A DNA stretch of 64,000 nucleotides from the NCBI GenBank assembly GCA_027621365.1, contig JAQCBH010000004.1, forward strand, positions 62,001 to 126,000, in the 5' to 3' direction. Below the pieces are notes generated by a model that had not been told where the DNA came from, ran no database searches, and saw only the letters and a list, made by a program, of their open reading frames with translations. The stretch comes from Bacteroidota bacterium. Its GTDB lineage: Bacteria; Bacteroidota; Bacteroidia; NS11-12g; UBA955. Positions 1 to 9,055 of this stretch are shown here, piece by piece. Positions within the stretch are counted from its first letter, which is position 1; each line of letters begins with the position of its first letter. Position numbers and translations under genes: made by a program.

Positions 1-1030
1 CAGCGATTTCTTTGTTGTATCCGCTGCGATATGCCTCACCATAAGCGGTTTGAGCTTCGCGGTAATTTTTGAGCTTCAACAGGGCATTACCCAAGCTAAA
101 ACTGGCCATTTGGCTGATGGAATCGCCTTGAGCCGCCACTTTGCGAAGCCAGGGCAAACTCTCGGTAAACGAACCCGACTTGTACAGGGAATAACCGATT
201 TCGTACTGTTCAGCCGTAGACAGGGATTCGGGGTTGGGGTCAGCCGCCAAGAAGGCTTCGGCAGCCTTGGGGTAGTTCTGCAAACGGTAGTTGCATTTGG
301 CTTTCAACATCTCTACTTCGCTGCGATCCACGCCTTTCTGGGGCTTTTCGAGCTCAGCCAGAGCCGATGGATAGTTGTCCAACTGGTAGTAAATCTGAGC
401 GATGTAGAACGACACTCGGGCATAGCCCAAATCTCTCACTGCCTTGAAGGCTTCGATGGCCTCTTGATAGTGCTGATTTCGCAACTCGGCATAGGCGTAG
501 TAGTACTGTGCCAAGTTTTTGTATTCGCCACCGGTCTGGGTCAAAGGCTTGAACCCTTCGGCCGCCTTGTCGTATTCATTCACGCTGAGGTAACAGTTGG
601 AACGGCGAAAAGCGAAGCGATTGCGATCATCGGGGCTCAGGGCTGCGGCATCAACATCTTTGAAGTAGCGCAGGGCCGAGCGGTAGCGAGGCTTCTCGTA
701 TTCGTAGTCACCCAAAGCCAGGTTGGCCTCATTGGACTGAATGGAACCTGGATGACGATCCAAAAACTGCAACAAGGTCACTTCTCCATCGACATGCCCC
801 GCTTTCAACTTGGACATGGCCAAATAGAACTCAGCCTCATCCAATCGCGACTCCGACAATTCCGAACCCAAATAATGCTCAAACTGGGCAATAGCCGCGT
901 TGTAGCGCCCTTCCTGATACAACTCCATACCCCGATCCAGGAACATTCCGGGCATACGATTCACTGCGTGCTGTTGAGCAAACGCCACTGAGCTAGCCAA
1001 GGCCAGCAACGAAAGGAAAGCAATCCTCAT
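1..1030 (-). CDS. Exported tetratricopeptide-repeat protein, C-terminus outside window
   Basis: The reading frame is open from an ATG at 1030 to the left edge, about 343 codons, so the gene is partial. The first 20 or so residues form a signal peptide (hydrophobic core, then SSVAFAQQ). The rest is helical repeats with TPR-like spacing, for example GMELYQEGRYNAAIAQFEHY, later blocks around EYDKAAEGFKPL, HYQEAIEAFKAV and NYPKAAEAFLAA. TPR proteins are scaffolds, so a periplasmic or outer-membrane partner-binding role is inferred; the substrate is unknown. A perfect -7 element lies only 4 nt before the start codon, which supports this start. An opposite-strand open frame over the same bases has no recognisable content and is taken as a shadow. 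Confidence 0.85.
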   Translation of the reverse strand, partial: MRIAFLSLLALASSVAFAQQHAVNRMPGMFLDRGMELYQEGRYNAAIAQFEHYLGSELSESRLDEAEFYLAMSKLKAGHVDGEVTLLQFLDRHPGSIQSNEANLALGDYEYEKPRYRSALRYFKDVDAAALSPDDRNRFAFRRSNCYLSVNEYDKAAEGFKPLTQTGGEYKNLAQYYYAYAELRNQHYQEAIEAFKAVRDLGYARVSFYIAQIYYQLDNYPSALAELEKPQKGVDRSEVEMLKAKCNYRLQNYPKAAEAFLAADPNPESLSTAEQYEIGYSLYKSGSFTESLPWLRKVAAQGDSISQMASFSLGNALLKLKNYREAQTAYGEAYRSGYNKEIA

Positions 1031-1034
1031 GCTT

Positions 1035-1042
1035 CAAATCTA
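1035..1042 (-). promoter_or_regulatory. Bacteroidota -7 element TAGATTTG
   Basis: A perfect TAnnTTTG on the minus strand, 4 nt before the ATG of the TPR gene. A TTTTC run about 17 nt further upstream may serve as the -33 box. Transcription should begin at or next to the start codon. Confidence 0.7.
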
Positions 1043-1115
1043 CCCCACGCGTGCGCGTGAAAAGCGAGGCTTTATGCACCGTATTCAGGGGTGAATCCTG
1101 CAGTGTACAATGGGC

Positions 1116-2252
1116 TTAGGCCCCGAGCTCCAAACCCAACAATTCGGCCAAAACCAAGGCATTCGCTCGGTTGTCAAACTGCTGTCCGAGCCGTTCTTTT
1201 CTCAGGTCAATTTGACCCTGTTCAAAGGGAAGATTCCAGCATTCATTGATGGCTTGAACCAAATCGGTCGAATCTCGCCCAATGGCACACAATTCCTCCA
1301 GTCCTGTATCGTCAATCATAGGGCCATTGACCACGCAATGTCGACCCCGGTGCAGGGCATTGAGCAATTTGAGCTTGATTCCCGTCGATTGAAAGGTCAC
1401 CAAGGCGTTTACCTGCGCGGTTGAAACCAAATCCAAGACCTCCTCAGCGCCAATATTGGCCTTGAGTTCGATGTGATCGTATCGGGCTACAGCCTGCTGC
1501 AATTCTGCCGACGGATGATTGCCAGCAATCACACAAGGATGGGAAATGTGAGGGAACACTTCTCGGGCCAGATACAGGGCCGCTCGGTTGTTTTCTGGCA
1601 CGGCCAAATTGCCGTGGTAGAGCACAAATTCCCCTCGACCCACTGGGCTATTTACATCGGAGTTGGGGTGAAATGCCGGCACATAGCTGGTCTTCCCGTA
1701 CATCTCCTCGAAATACTGGGTCTCCAAGGGGGAAATGGCGGCAATGGCTTGGGCGTGTTTCAATACCGGCTCCCATGCTTTCAATCGCTCGGATTCGATG
1801 CGAAAGAAGTACTTCTTAAAAAAGGACCCTTCTGCCTGTTCCAAGGCGCTGTAATAATGGTGCTCCACGTTGTGGGCCCGCACCACTTTCACGCGCTGCT
1901 TCAAGTCAAAATGATTCAAGAAGAAGGTGGAGTGCAATCCCTCGAACAATACGGGGTATTTGTCGCGACGAAGGCGGTATAAGAGGCGTTCGTCGTCCCG
2001 GGTAATCACCACGTAAGGCAGGTCACCCAAAAGGGGATTTTTGAATCGTCTTCGCTCGTAATAGTAGGTTTTCAGGCAAAGGGCATCCAAGTCGGGGGAA
2101 GCGGTTTTTCCGTCGTACAAAAACACGTGCAACACGACCTCGGCGCCCAAATCGACCAAGGCCTTGAGCTTGAAATACATATCGATTGATCCGCCGTAAT
2201 TGGGAGGATAAGGCTGATCAAAGCACACGATATGGACTCGCTTTTTACTCAT
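1116..2252 (-). CDS. Glycosyltransferase, GT4/GT-B type
   Basis: A 378-aa protein that starts with a Rossmann-like N-terminus (KKRVHIVCFDQPYPPNYGG), the GG loop typical of GT-B glycosyltransferases that use nucleotide sugars. The C-terminal half has FVLYHGNLAVPENNRAA followed by an alternating beta/alpha region, as in the donor-binding domain of GT4 enzymes. The start at 2252 is chosen because its ATGA overlaps the stop of the upstream gene by 4 nt; an upstream extension would run into that gene. It is the last gene of lolD-recQ-GT-GT. The acceptor cannot be read from sequence; cell-surface glycan or LPS assembly is inferred. The family call is from motif recognition, not alignment. Confidence 0.82.
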   Translation of the reverse strand: MSKKRVHIVCFDQPYPPNYGGSIDMYFKLKALVDLGAEVVLHVFLYDGKTASPDLDALCLKTYYYERRRFKNPLLGDLPYVVITRDDERLLYRLRRDKYPVLFEGLHSTFFLNHFDLKQRVKVVRAHNVEHHYYSALEQAEGSFFKKYFFRIESERLKAWEPVLKHAQAIAAISPLETQYFEEMYGKTSYVPAFHPNSDVNSPVGRGEFVLYHGNLAVPENNRAALYLAREVFPHISHPCVIAGNHPSAELQQAVARYDHIELKANIGAEEVLDLVSTAQVNALVTFQSTGIKLKLLNALHRGRHCVVNGPMIDDTGLEELCAIGRDSTDLVQAINECWNLPFEQGQIDLRKERLGQQFDNRANALVLAELLGLELGA

Positions 2253-3349
2253 TTTGGCAAGGGCAACACCTGGGACCAAATTTCGCCCAATTTTTGAGAT
2301 TCTCGGGCCCAAACCCACTCTTTAGCGGCTTTCACGCATTCTTGATGCATATGGGCATGGAAGGCGTCATCGTTCATGACCCGTTTGAGTTGCACTGCAA
2401 TTTGATGGGGCTGAGCATCCAAAAGCACGCCGACTTCGTATTCCGCCACCAACGACTGGTACTCGGGAAAATCATTGATCAAGGAGGGCAATCCGGCTTG
2501 AACGTAATCAAAAAACTTGTTGTTCAGCGATAGGTAATAGCTCAGACCTAGGTTTTCCGAAACGTTGAATCCCACATAGGCCTTCCGGGTCCAAGCGGGC
2601 AAATCTTCAGGGCGCACAAAACCCGCGAAACTGACCTGAGAGCCCAATTCCCGATTAGCTACTTGCTGTCGCAAACGGGCAGACAAATCTCCCTCGCCCA
2701 CCAAAACCAATTTTGAACCTGTGAGCTGAACGGCCTCTAGCAGGGGTTCCAACCCCCTACCCTCGTTCAAGGCCCCTTGGTACAAGACAAATCGATCGGG
2801 ATCGGGTTCATAGCTAGGCTCACCTATCCGAATGGGGGCATTGCGCACGACCCCGACCGGACGATCGTACATTTCTTCAAAATAGTCAGCAATGGCTGAT
2901 CCAACCGTGTAGGCCGCATCAAAACGGCGAAACACGCGATCTTGGACTGACTGCCAAAAAGCTTGTATTCGAGGCCTTCTGCTGACCTCAGGTACATGTG
3001 GAAACAGTTCGTGCGCGTCGTACACATAGGGCTTGTTTCTCAAGCGTTTCAAAGCCATAGCGGCCGGAGCTGTATCCAAATCGACCCCGCACAAGGCATC
3101 GTAACTGGCAAACAACCCGTACACAAACAAGCGCAGGTTCAGTTCAACGTAAAACAACTTGCCCGATTCGAACAGCAATCTCATGCGAACCTGCCGGTAG
3201 GGCTTGGTTCCCAAAGCCGAAGATTGCCGACGGCGTCGGCCCAATAACGCAATGGCATAGCCCTGCTCTGTCCAAGCCTGAGCCATACGGCTCATGCGCT
3301 GGTCAAAGACCAAATCATTGGAGAGCAATACCAAAATTCGAGGCTTCAC
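2249..3349 (-). CDS. Glycosyltransferase, GT4/GT-B type
   Basis: A 366-aa GT-B protein. The N-terminal domain opens with KPRILVLLSNDLVFDQRMSR and contains YDAHELFPHVPEVSRRP, a frequent acceptor-side signature of Bacteroidota GT4 enzymes. The C-terminal domain has FVLYQGALNEGRGLEPLLEA and LVLVGEGDLSARLRQ, typical of nucleotide-sugar binding. It overlaps recQ upstream and the next glycosyltransferase downstream by 4 nt each, so the three are probably translationally coupled. Specificity is unknown. The two adjacent glycosyltransferases probably act in one surface-glycan pathway, which is inference. Confidence 0.85.
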   Translation of the reverse strand: MKPRILVLLSNDLVFDQRMSRMAQAWTEQGYAIALLGRRRRQSSALGTKPYRQVRMRLLFESGKLFYVELNLRLFVYGLFASYDALCGVDLDTAPAAMALKRLRNKPYVYDAHELFPHVPEVSRRPRIQAFWQSVQDRVFRRFDAAYTVGSAIADYFEEMYDRPVGVVRNAPIRIGEPSYEPDPDRFVLYQGALNEGRGLEPLLEAVQLTGSKLVLVGEGDLSARLRQQVANRELGSQVSFAGFVRPEDLPAWTRKAYVGFNVSENLGLSYYLSLNNKFFDYVQAGLPSLINDFPEYQSLVAEYEVGVLLDAQPHQIAVQLKRVMNDDAFHAHMHQECVKAAKEWVWARESQKLGEIWSQVLPLPK

Positions 3350-5298
3350 TGCGGGGCTTGTTCGGGGGCACTACGGCCCTGTGCCAAAAATAGCCCCTGA
3401 TCCCGGGTTTCCATAAGCCAGCCCTCTTCCAAACCTGATTTGATCCAATTTTCAAGCAGCTCAGGACTGGTTTGGGGCAATTTTCTCAGCAGTTCCAGGC
3501 GGGACAACCCTCCTTTCGATACAGATTCTCGAAACTCAGGCCAAGCGCTGTGCGATTCGGTCTTTTGGCAATTATCGCACACACCGCATGCAGAAAAAGC
3601 GGGTGATTTTGACTGGAAATAGTCGTTCCAATACTGAGCCCTGCAATCGGCAAAAGATCCGTAGCCATGCATCGCTTTAAGAGCCACAAGACGGCGTCTC
3701 TTGAGTTCCACCAAAGGCTTCATATCCCACTCCGGGTGAATGTGCCGCTCTTCCAACAACCACAGCTGCTGCTCACCCTGAGAAGGATGATATAGGAGCA
3801 CCCCTCTGTTGTGCAAGGCTGTCAATTGTTGCCGGAACTCCGACTCAGAGCAAGCAGCCCGTTTGCACAACTGTTGCTCAGACACAATTTGCTCGCCTTG
3901 AAAGAGCCCCGGTACATTTCTCATCAACGAATCCAAGGTGTTTTCAAATTCGGCATGAGCCACCTTGAATTCATACACCTCTTCGGCTTTGTATTTCATT
4001 AAGATCCGCGACCCCCAAACCCCTGATTCCATGAGGCTCCAAGCACCCAAACTTTCCAGAGCTTTGATGCTAAAATGCGATTCATACGCAGGCAATTTGT
4101 AGCGTTGGCAAATCGCTTCCAAGTCCAACGGAATATGTGTTTCACGTCCTGCACCCGGCAAAATACCAGCCGCATTCATCACGGCATTGTACAGCCTTTT
4201 GAGTTCTTTGCTTTCTGGAAATTGGCGATGAATCAATTGGGCGCGGTAATCAAAATCAGCAGTAGAGTAAACCATGGCACAAACGGCCGGTTTTCCATCG
4301 CGCCCGGCACGGCCCGCTTCCTGGTAATAATCTTCAGGGCTTGAAGGCGGGGACAGATGAAAAACCAGTCGAACATTGGGCTTGTCTACCCCCATACCAA
4401 AGGCATTGGTGCAGACCATGATCGGAATCGAGCCCTTCATGAAGGATCGCTGCCTGTCGGAGCGCTGCGCATGGGTTAATCCTGCGTGATAGAACTCAGC
4501 AGGGAACCCCTTTTCTTTCAAAAATAACGCCGCCTCTTGAACTTCTTTTCGGCTGCTGGCAAAGATGATCGCTGTTTCCTGCTTTTCCGGGTAGCCCAAT
4601 GCATGTAACTCCGACAGCAACTCATCCCATCGATTCTCAGTTTCCTGAGCCTTAAAGCGCAAATTGGGCCGAAAGAAATTGCCGTTCACAACGGCTGGAG
4701 ACTCTAAGCCCAAGCCCGCTTTGATGTCGTTTTGAATCCATTCTGGCGCCGAAGCCGTAAACGCCGCAATCGGTACTTTCAGTCCCAATTCGCTGCGTAA
4801 TTCGTGTATTTTTCGGTAAGACGGCCGAAAATCATGGCCCCACATGGACAAACAGTGAGCCTCATCTACAACGAGCAATGACAATTTGAGATGGGGCAAA
4901 TACTCCCGAAACGAGGTTGAAGCCAAGCGTTCTGGGGCAACATAGAGGAATCGATAGTGCCCTTTGAGTGCATTTTCCATTTCCAGACGCTGCTGCTGCC
5001 AAGACATGCCCGAGTGCAAAAACAAGGCTGAAATGTTTCGACGTTTGAGCTGTTCCACCTGGTCTTTCATCAAGGCAATCAAAGGCGAAACCACCAAAGT
5101 CAATTCCCCGAAACACAACCCCGGAACTTGAAAACAGATGCTCTTTCCTCCGCCTGTCGGCAACAAGGCCAAGGTGTCTCTCTTCTGCAAAATGGCCTCA
5201 ACGACCGGCACCTGGTCCGGACGAAATTGGCTGTAACCCCAGTGTTTTTGAAGCAACACCAAGGCCGTTTGAAGATGTTGAGATCCTGAATCGGCCAT
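3346..5298 (-). CDS. recQ: ATP-dependent DNA helicase RecQ
   Basis: A 650-aa superfamily-2 helicase that unwinds DNA 3' to 5' in recombination and fork repair. Visible motifs are Walker A LLPTGGGKS near residue 45-53, the DEAH box in VVDEAHCLSMWGHDFRPSY, and motif VI in YYQEAGRAGRDG. The RecQ zinc-binding region follows, with a Cys and a C-x2-C-x2-C cluster (CGVCDNC) near residue 585. A short winged-helix-like tail follows and I see no clear HRDC domain, so it is the compact RecQ form. It starts 5 nt after lolD ends and overlaps the downstream glycosyltransferase by 4 nt. Placement of a DNA-repair helicase in a glycosyltransferase operon is odd but may be only transcriptional convenience. Confidence 0.95.
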   Translation of the reverse strand: MADSGSQHLQTALVLLQKHWGYSQFRPDQVPVVEAILQKRDTLALLPTGGGKSICFQVPGLCFGELTLVVSPLIALMKDQVEQLKRRNISALFLHSGMSWQQQRLEMENALKGHYRFLYVAPERLASTSFREYLPHLKLSLLVVDEAHCLSMWGHDFRPSYRKIHELRSELGLKVPIAAFTASAPEWIQNDIKAGLGLESPAVVNGNFFRPNLRFKAQETENRWDELLSELHALGYPEKQETAIIFASSRKEVQEAALFLKEKGFPAEFYHAGLTHAQRSDRQRSFMKGSIPIMVCTNAFGMGVDKPNVRLVFHLSPPSSPEDYYQEAGRAGRDGKPAVCAMVYSTADFDYRAQLIHRQFPESKELKRLYNAVMNAAGILPGAGRETHIPLDLEAICQRYKLPAYESHFSIKALESLGAWSLMESGVWGSRILMKYKAEEVYEFKVAHAEFENTLDSLMRNVPGLFQGEQIVSEQQLCKRAACSESEFRQQLTALHNRGVLLYHPSQGEQQLWLLEERHIHPEWDMKPLVELKRRRLVALKAMHGYGSFADCRAQYWNDYFQSKSPAFSACGVCDNCQKTESHSAWPEFRESVSKGGLSRLELLRKLPQTSPELLENWIKSGLEEGWLMETRDQGLFLAQGRSAPEQAPQ

Positions 5299-5303
5299 GG
5301 TCT

Positions 5304-5957
5304 TTAGGATAAAACTCGACCGTCGTGCAGCCGAATTTCCCGGTCGCAGACCTCGGCCCAGGCTTGGTTGTGGGTCACCACTACAAACGTTTGTTTGAAA
5401 TCTCGCTTCAAATTCTGGAAGGCCTCGTGAACCTTGGCCGCATTTTCAGAATCGAGGTTGCCACTGGGTTCGTCGGCAAAAATCACCGAAGGCTTGTTCA
5501 CCAAAGCACGGGCAATGGAAACGCGCTGTTGCTCCCCACCCGACAAGGCCAAAGGCTTGTGCTCCAATCGGTCGGCGAGCCCCAAATACTCCAACCAATG
5601 ACGGGCTTGTGATTTGGCCTCCTTCCAAGAAGCCCCCCCTATCAAGGCCGGTATGCAGGCATTTTCGAGAGCCGTAAATTCAGGCAAGAGTTGATGGAAT
5701 TGAAAGACAAAGCCCAAATCGCGGTTTCGAAAATGAGCTCTCTGTTTTTCATTCAAGCTGGACAAGGTTTTGCCCGCAATACTCACCGTACCCGAGTCGG
5801 GCACATCCAAGCCTCCCAAAATGTGCAGCAGGGTACTTTTACCCGCTCCACTTTGACCAGTAATGGCCACCAGTTCTCCTTCAGAAATGCTCAAATCCAG
5901 GCCCTTGAGAACATTTACCGAACCATAACTTTTCTGTATTTCGCGACAATCAATCAC
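5304..5957 (-). CDS. lolD: LolD-like lipoprotein-releasing ABC transporter ATPase
   Basis: An ABC ATPase of 217 aa if read from the GTG at 5957. Walker A is GQSGAGKST (about residues 34-42), the signature is [15 protein letters not shown], and Walker B runs into [11 protein letters not shown]. The family powers LolCDE release of lipoproteins from the inner membrane; the permease genes are not adjacent. A TTG at 5978 would add 7 residues, but that TTG is itself the last three bases of a perfect -7 promoter element (5976-5983), so the transcript would probably begin after it. I therefore prefer the GTG. MacB- or FtsE-type ATPases are alternatives, since this family is hard to separate without the partner. 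Confidence 0.85.
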   Translation of the reverse strand: MIDCREIQKSYGSVNVLKGLDLSISEGELVAITGQSGAGKSTLLHILGGLDVPDSGTVSIAGKTLSSLNEKQRAHFRNRDLGFVFQFHQLLPEFTALENACIPALIGGASWKEAKSQARHWLEYLGLADRLEHKPLALSGGEQQRVSIARALVNKPSVIFADEPSGNLDSENAAKVHEAFQNLKRDFKQTFVVVTHNQAWAEVCDREIRLHDGRVLS

Positions 5958-5975
5958 AATGCTTGGCGTACGGTC

Positions 5976-5983
5976 CAAAGTTA
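5976..5983 (-). promoter_or_regulatory. -7 element TAACTTTG of lolD-recQ operon
   Basis: A perfect TAnnTTTG on the minus strand, 18 nt before the GTG start of lolD. It is separated by 2 bp from the divergent sucC element. No clean TTTG box lies 19 nt upstream. Confidence 0.65.
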
Positions 5984-5985
5984 AT

Positions 5986-5993
5986 TAATTTTG
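5986..5993 (+). promoter_or_regulatory. -7 element TAATTTTG of sucC
   Basis: A perfect TAnnTTTG, 23 nt before the sucC ATG. A TTG at 5963-5965 (20 nt upstream) can serve as the -33 box; it lies inside the lolD leader or start region, so the two promoters overlap back to back. Confidence 0.7.
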
Positions 5994-6016
5994 TCCCGCA
6001 TTCTAGCGAACCCCGC

Positions 6017-7231
6017 ATGAACATTCACGAGTACCAAGCCAAAGAGATTTTAAAGACTTTCGGTGTAGCCGTCCAGAACGGATTTGTCGCCGAAACCGCC
6101 GAAGAAGCCAAAGCTGCCGCCGAGCGCGTCAAGACAGAATACGACAGCTCTTGGTGTGTTGTCAAAGCCCAGATCCACGCAGGTGGTCGTGGAAAAGGTA
6201 AGGTCATGGGCAGCGAGCAACGCGGTGTTCAAGTGGCCAAAAACCCCGAACAAGCGGCTGAAATCGCATCCAATCTCTTGGGAGGCACATTGGTGACCAT
6301 TCAAACAGGCCCTATCGGCAAGTTGGTCAGCAAAGTTTTGGTGGCTCAAGACGTATTCTATCCTGGTCCTAACGAGCCCAAAGAATACTACATGAGCGTG
6401 TTGTTGGATCGCACTACCAAGCAAAATGTCATCATTTACACCACTGAAGGCGGTATGGACATTGAAGAGGTAGCCGAGCACAGCCCCGAGAAGATTCACA
6501 AAGAGTGGATCAACCCTGCCGTGGGTCTTCAAGGTTTCCAGGCTAGAAAAATTGCTTTCAACTTGGGCTTGGAGGGCACTGCCTTCAAAGAAATGGTCAA
6601 GTTCGTATCGGCTTTGTACAAAGCCTATGATGCAACTGATTCAGCCATGTTTGAAATCAACCCCGTGTTGAAAACCAGCGACGACAAAATCATTGCCGTT
6701 GACGCCAAGGTGAGCTTGGACGACAATGCCTTGTTCCGCCATAAAGATTTCGCTGCTTTGCGCGATTTGAGCGAAGAAGATCCTACTGAGGTTGAAGCCG
6801 GCAACTACAATCTGAACTACGTGAAGCTTGACGGAAACGTGGGTTGCATGGTAAACGGTGCAGGTTTGGCGATGGCGACCATGGACATCATCAAATTGTC
6901 TGGTGGTGAGCCCGCGAACTTCTTGGACGTGGGAGGTACTGCCAACGCCGAAACCGTAGAAGCAGGATTTCGCATCATCATGAGCGACCCCAATGTCAAA
7001 GCCATTTTGATCAACATTTTTGGCGGTATCGTTCGTTGTGATCGCGTGGCCAATGGCGTGGTAGAGGCCTACCGCAAAATCGGCGACATTCAGATCCCCA
7101 TCATCGTTCGCTTGCAAGGTACCAACGCAGAAGAAGCCAAAAAGATCATCGACGAAAGTGGTCTTCAAGTATTCTCTGCCATTGCATTGAAAGAGGCTGC
7201 TGAGCTGGTAGAAAAAGTATTGAAGGGCTAA
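6017..7231 (+). CDS. sucC: Succinyl-CoA synthetase (ADP-forming) subunit beta
   Basis: A 404-aa ATP-grasp subunit that with SucD interconverts succinyl-CoA and succinate in the TCA cycle with substrate-level phosphorylation. The start [17 protein letters not shown] is the standard family N-terminus, which excludes a longer in-frame extension to 5963. Other landmarks are [14 protein letters not shown], the ligand-binding segment EINPVLKT, and the C-terminal [11 protein letters not shown] and [12 protein letters not shown] motifs. sucD is not next to it. A -7 element at 5986-5993 places the mRNA start about 20 nt before the ATG. Length matches the family. Confidence 0.97.
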   Translation: MNIHEYQAKEILKTFGVAVQNGFVAETAEEAKAAAERVKTEYDSSWCVVKAQIHAGGRGKGKVMGSEQRGVQVAKNPEQAAEIASNLLGGTLVTIQTGPIGKLVSKVLVAQDVFYPGPNEPKEYYMSVLLDRTTKQNVIIYTTEGGMDIEEVAEHSPEKIHKEWINPAVGLQGFQARKIAFNLGLEGTAFKEMVKFVSALYKAYDATDSAMFEINPVLKTSDDKIIAVDAKVSLDDNALFRHKDFAALRDLSEEDPTEVEAGNYNLNYVKLDGNVGCMVNGAGLAMATMDIIKLSGGEPANFLDVGGTANAETVEAGFRIIMSDPNVKAILINIFGGIVRCDRVANGVVEAYRKIGDIQIPIIVRLQGTNAEEAKKIIDESGLQVFSAIALKEAAELVEKVLKG

Positions 7232-7309
7232 TTGTCCAACCCACTACCCACCACAGGTTCTGTGGAGAGCCCTAGCGGCTTTTGTACGAATTTTGCAAAG
7301 ACTTTCGCC

Positions 7310-8260
7310 ATGCGCAAGCTTTTGCCTGTTTTCCTTTATTGTCTGATGGGTTCTGGGAGTTCGCTCGCTGGACCTGCCCATTTTATTTCCATTCGGGATA
7401 GCACGGCTCAGCGCATCAAAGAATACGGGGCAGACATGGGGTTCAACTTCTCCATCTCCAACACCAGCCCCAACTGGACCGGTGGCGCAAACAACAACAT
7501 CAACATCAACGGATTCATTCGCGCGAAGTACAACCTTACCCGAGCCAAAACCAGTTGGGACAACAGCTTGAATGTCAACCTCGGCAGCATTGCTAGCCGT
7601 CGCTCTGATAATTTCGGAAACCGCTATTGGAGCAACAAAAAAAGCTTAGACAACCTCTTTATCGACAGCAAGTTTGGCCACAGTTTCAAGCAATACGACC
7701 TACTGACTTCATACGGTGGTTTCAACCTGCAAACCCAGTTGTTGCCCGGCTATACCTATTTCCAAGATTTGCTCGGAAGAGACGTATCCAAACTCACGTC
7801 GAGCTTCATGAGTGTTGGCCAAGTTCAGATGGCAGTTGGATTGGAACTCAAACCCATTCCCAATTACTTCCTGCGACTGGGCTATTTCACCTTGAAGCAA
7901 TCGTATGTATTGAATCAAAACCTGTACGCCTTGCGTAACACGGAAATGATCGCCCGCGTTTCAAAAGGCGAATACATCGACAATCAGCTCGGCGTTCAGC
8001 TCCAAATGGGCTATGAATTTGCCTTTGGCCCTGGGCAGGTGTACAAGGTAAAAACCAACTATCTAGGTTTTGCTCCTTATGTCAGCCTCGCCCCTACCTT
8101 AGACAGTCGAATTGACCTTGGATTGAGCGCTCAACTCAGTGATCACATCCAACTCAACTACACCCTTATTTCCATTTACGACCAGGACCTATTTCCTTTA
8201 GGCCAAAGCGCGTGGATGAATTCCTGGGTGCTGGGAATTGGCTATATACGACAGTGGTAG
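7310..8260 (+). CDS. DUF3078-family exported protein
   Basis: A 316-aa protein with an N-terminal signal peptide (MRKLLPVFLYCLMGSGSSLAG). The body has the beta-rich, aromatic pattern of a Bacteroidota outer-membrane beta-barrel, including FNFSISNTSPNWTGGANNNI, a hallmark of the DUF3078 family, and ends with an aromatic strand (VLGIGYIRQW). Family function is unknown. I start it at the ATG at 7310 because the signal peptide begins there; an upstream TTG right after the sucC stop would add 26 unlikely residues. It is 78 nt downstream of sucC and may be co-transcribed or use its own weak promoter near 7288. Confidence 0.85.
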   Translation: MRKLLPVFLYCLMGSGSSLAGPAHFISIRDSTAQRIKEYGADMGFNFSISNTSPNWTGGANNNININGFIRAKYNLTRAKTSWDNSLNVNLGSIASRRSDNFGNRYWSNKKSLDNLFIDSKFGHSFKQYDLLTSYGGFNLQTQLLPGYTYFQDLLGRDVSKLTSSFMSVGQVQMAVGLELKPIPNYFLRLGYFTLKQSYVLNQNLYALRNTEMIARVSKGEYIDNQLGVQLQMGYEFAFGPGQVYKVKTNYLGFAPYVSLAPTLDSRIDLGLSAQLSDHIQLNYTLISIYDQDLFPLGQSAWMNSWVLGIGYIRQW

Positions 8261-8287
8261 GCCTCCGTTGCCCAATCTCGACGAGCC

Positions 8288-9001
8288 CTAAGCTTGCATA
8301 GGAACATCCATCAACAAAAGCCGAGAACCAGGGCTTATACTCAGGGCCAATTGTTCATAGTTCCAGACACCGATGGCGTCGCGGCGGCCCAAGTTGTGGC
8401 CTTCTAATTCTACCGAACCCTCAAGCACAAAGAGATAGGCTCCGTTGCCGGACTTCTTGGAGTCGTAAGTCAATTGAGCCGCTTGATCGAATTCTCCTAT
8501 ACTGAACCAGGCATCTTGGTGTATCCATACGCCTTTGTCTTGCGCATTCGGTGACAAGACCACCGACAATTCATTGGGCTGGAGCAGATCTGCAATGGGT
8601 TTTTGATCGTATCGGGGAGTTAGGTTCTTCGATCTTGGAAAGAGCCAAATCTGCAAAAAACGCACCTCTCGATCAGCATTGGGGTTGTATTCGGAATGGG
8701 TAATTCCCGTACCTGCCGACATGACCTGAATTTCGCCTTCCTTGATCACCGAGCGATTGCCCATAGAATCGCGGTGTTCCAAATCACCTGACAAAGGAAT
8801 GCTGATGATTTCCATGTTGTCGTGTGGATGGGTTCCAAAGCCCATTCCAGGAGCCACCCAATCGTCATTCAGCACCCGCAAAGCCCCAAAGTGCATGCAC
8901 TCGGGATTGTAGTACGAAGCAAAACTAAAGCTATGGTAACTCTCCAGCCAGCCGTGTTGGGCATGGCCGCGTTGATCAGCGGGAAACAATCGCAAGTTCA
9001 T
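8288..9001 (-). CDS. Pirin family protein, YhhW-like
   Basis: A 237-aa bicupin. The metal-binding residues of the YhhW/pirin group are all present: His58 and His60 in GFGTHPHDNMEI, and His102 and Glu104 in GTGITHSEYN. Members bind Fe or similar metals, and some show quercetin 2,3-dioxygenase activity in vitro; the physiological substrate is unclear. The N-terminal cupin (about 1-120) carries the metal site and the C-terminal cupin is degenerate. It stands alone between two convergent or unrelated genes. A perfect -7 element ends 4 nt before the ATG, so the mRNA may be leaderless. Confidence 0.92.
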   Translation of the reverse strand: MNLRLFPADQRGHAQHGWLESYHSFSFASYYNPECMHFGALRVLNDDWVAPGMGFGTHPHDNMEIISIPLSGDLEHRDSMGNRSVIKEGEIQVMSAGTGITHSEYNPNADREVRFLQIWLFPRSKNLTPRYDQKPIADLLQPNELSVVLSPNAQDKGVWIHQDAWFSIGEFDQAAQLTYDSKKSGNGAYLFVLEGSVELEGHNLGRRDAIGVWNYEQLALSISPGSRLLLMDVPMQA

Positions 9002-9005
9002 GCTG

Positions 9006-9013
9006 CAAACATA
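9006..9013 (-). promoter_or_regulatory. -7 element TATGTTTG of pirin gene
   Basis: A perfect TAnnTTTG on the minus strand, 4 nt (CAGC) before the ATG at 9001. No TTTG box at the ideal spacing is visible. Confidence 0.65.
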
Positions 9014-9055
9014 GGCCTCGGTTTGTGGCTAAGCCCTTAACCTGAATCAAGAAAA

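Noticed and set aside
50-991. A 313-codon open frame on the plus strand
   Set aside because: It lies opposite the partial TPR gene, which has a signal peptide, repeats and a promoter. The plus-strand translation shows no domain and is a typical shadow of a GC-balanced gene.
7251-7265. Hairpin CCACAG / CTGTGG after sucC as a terminator
   Set aside because: Only a 6-bp stem with a 3-nt loop and no T tract follows; too weak to call.
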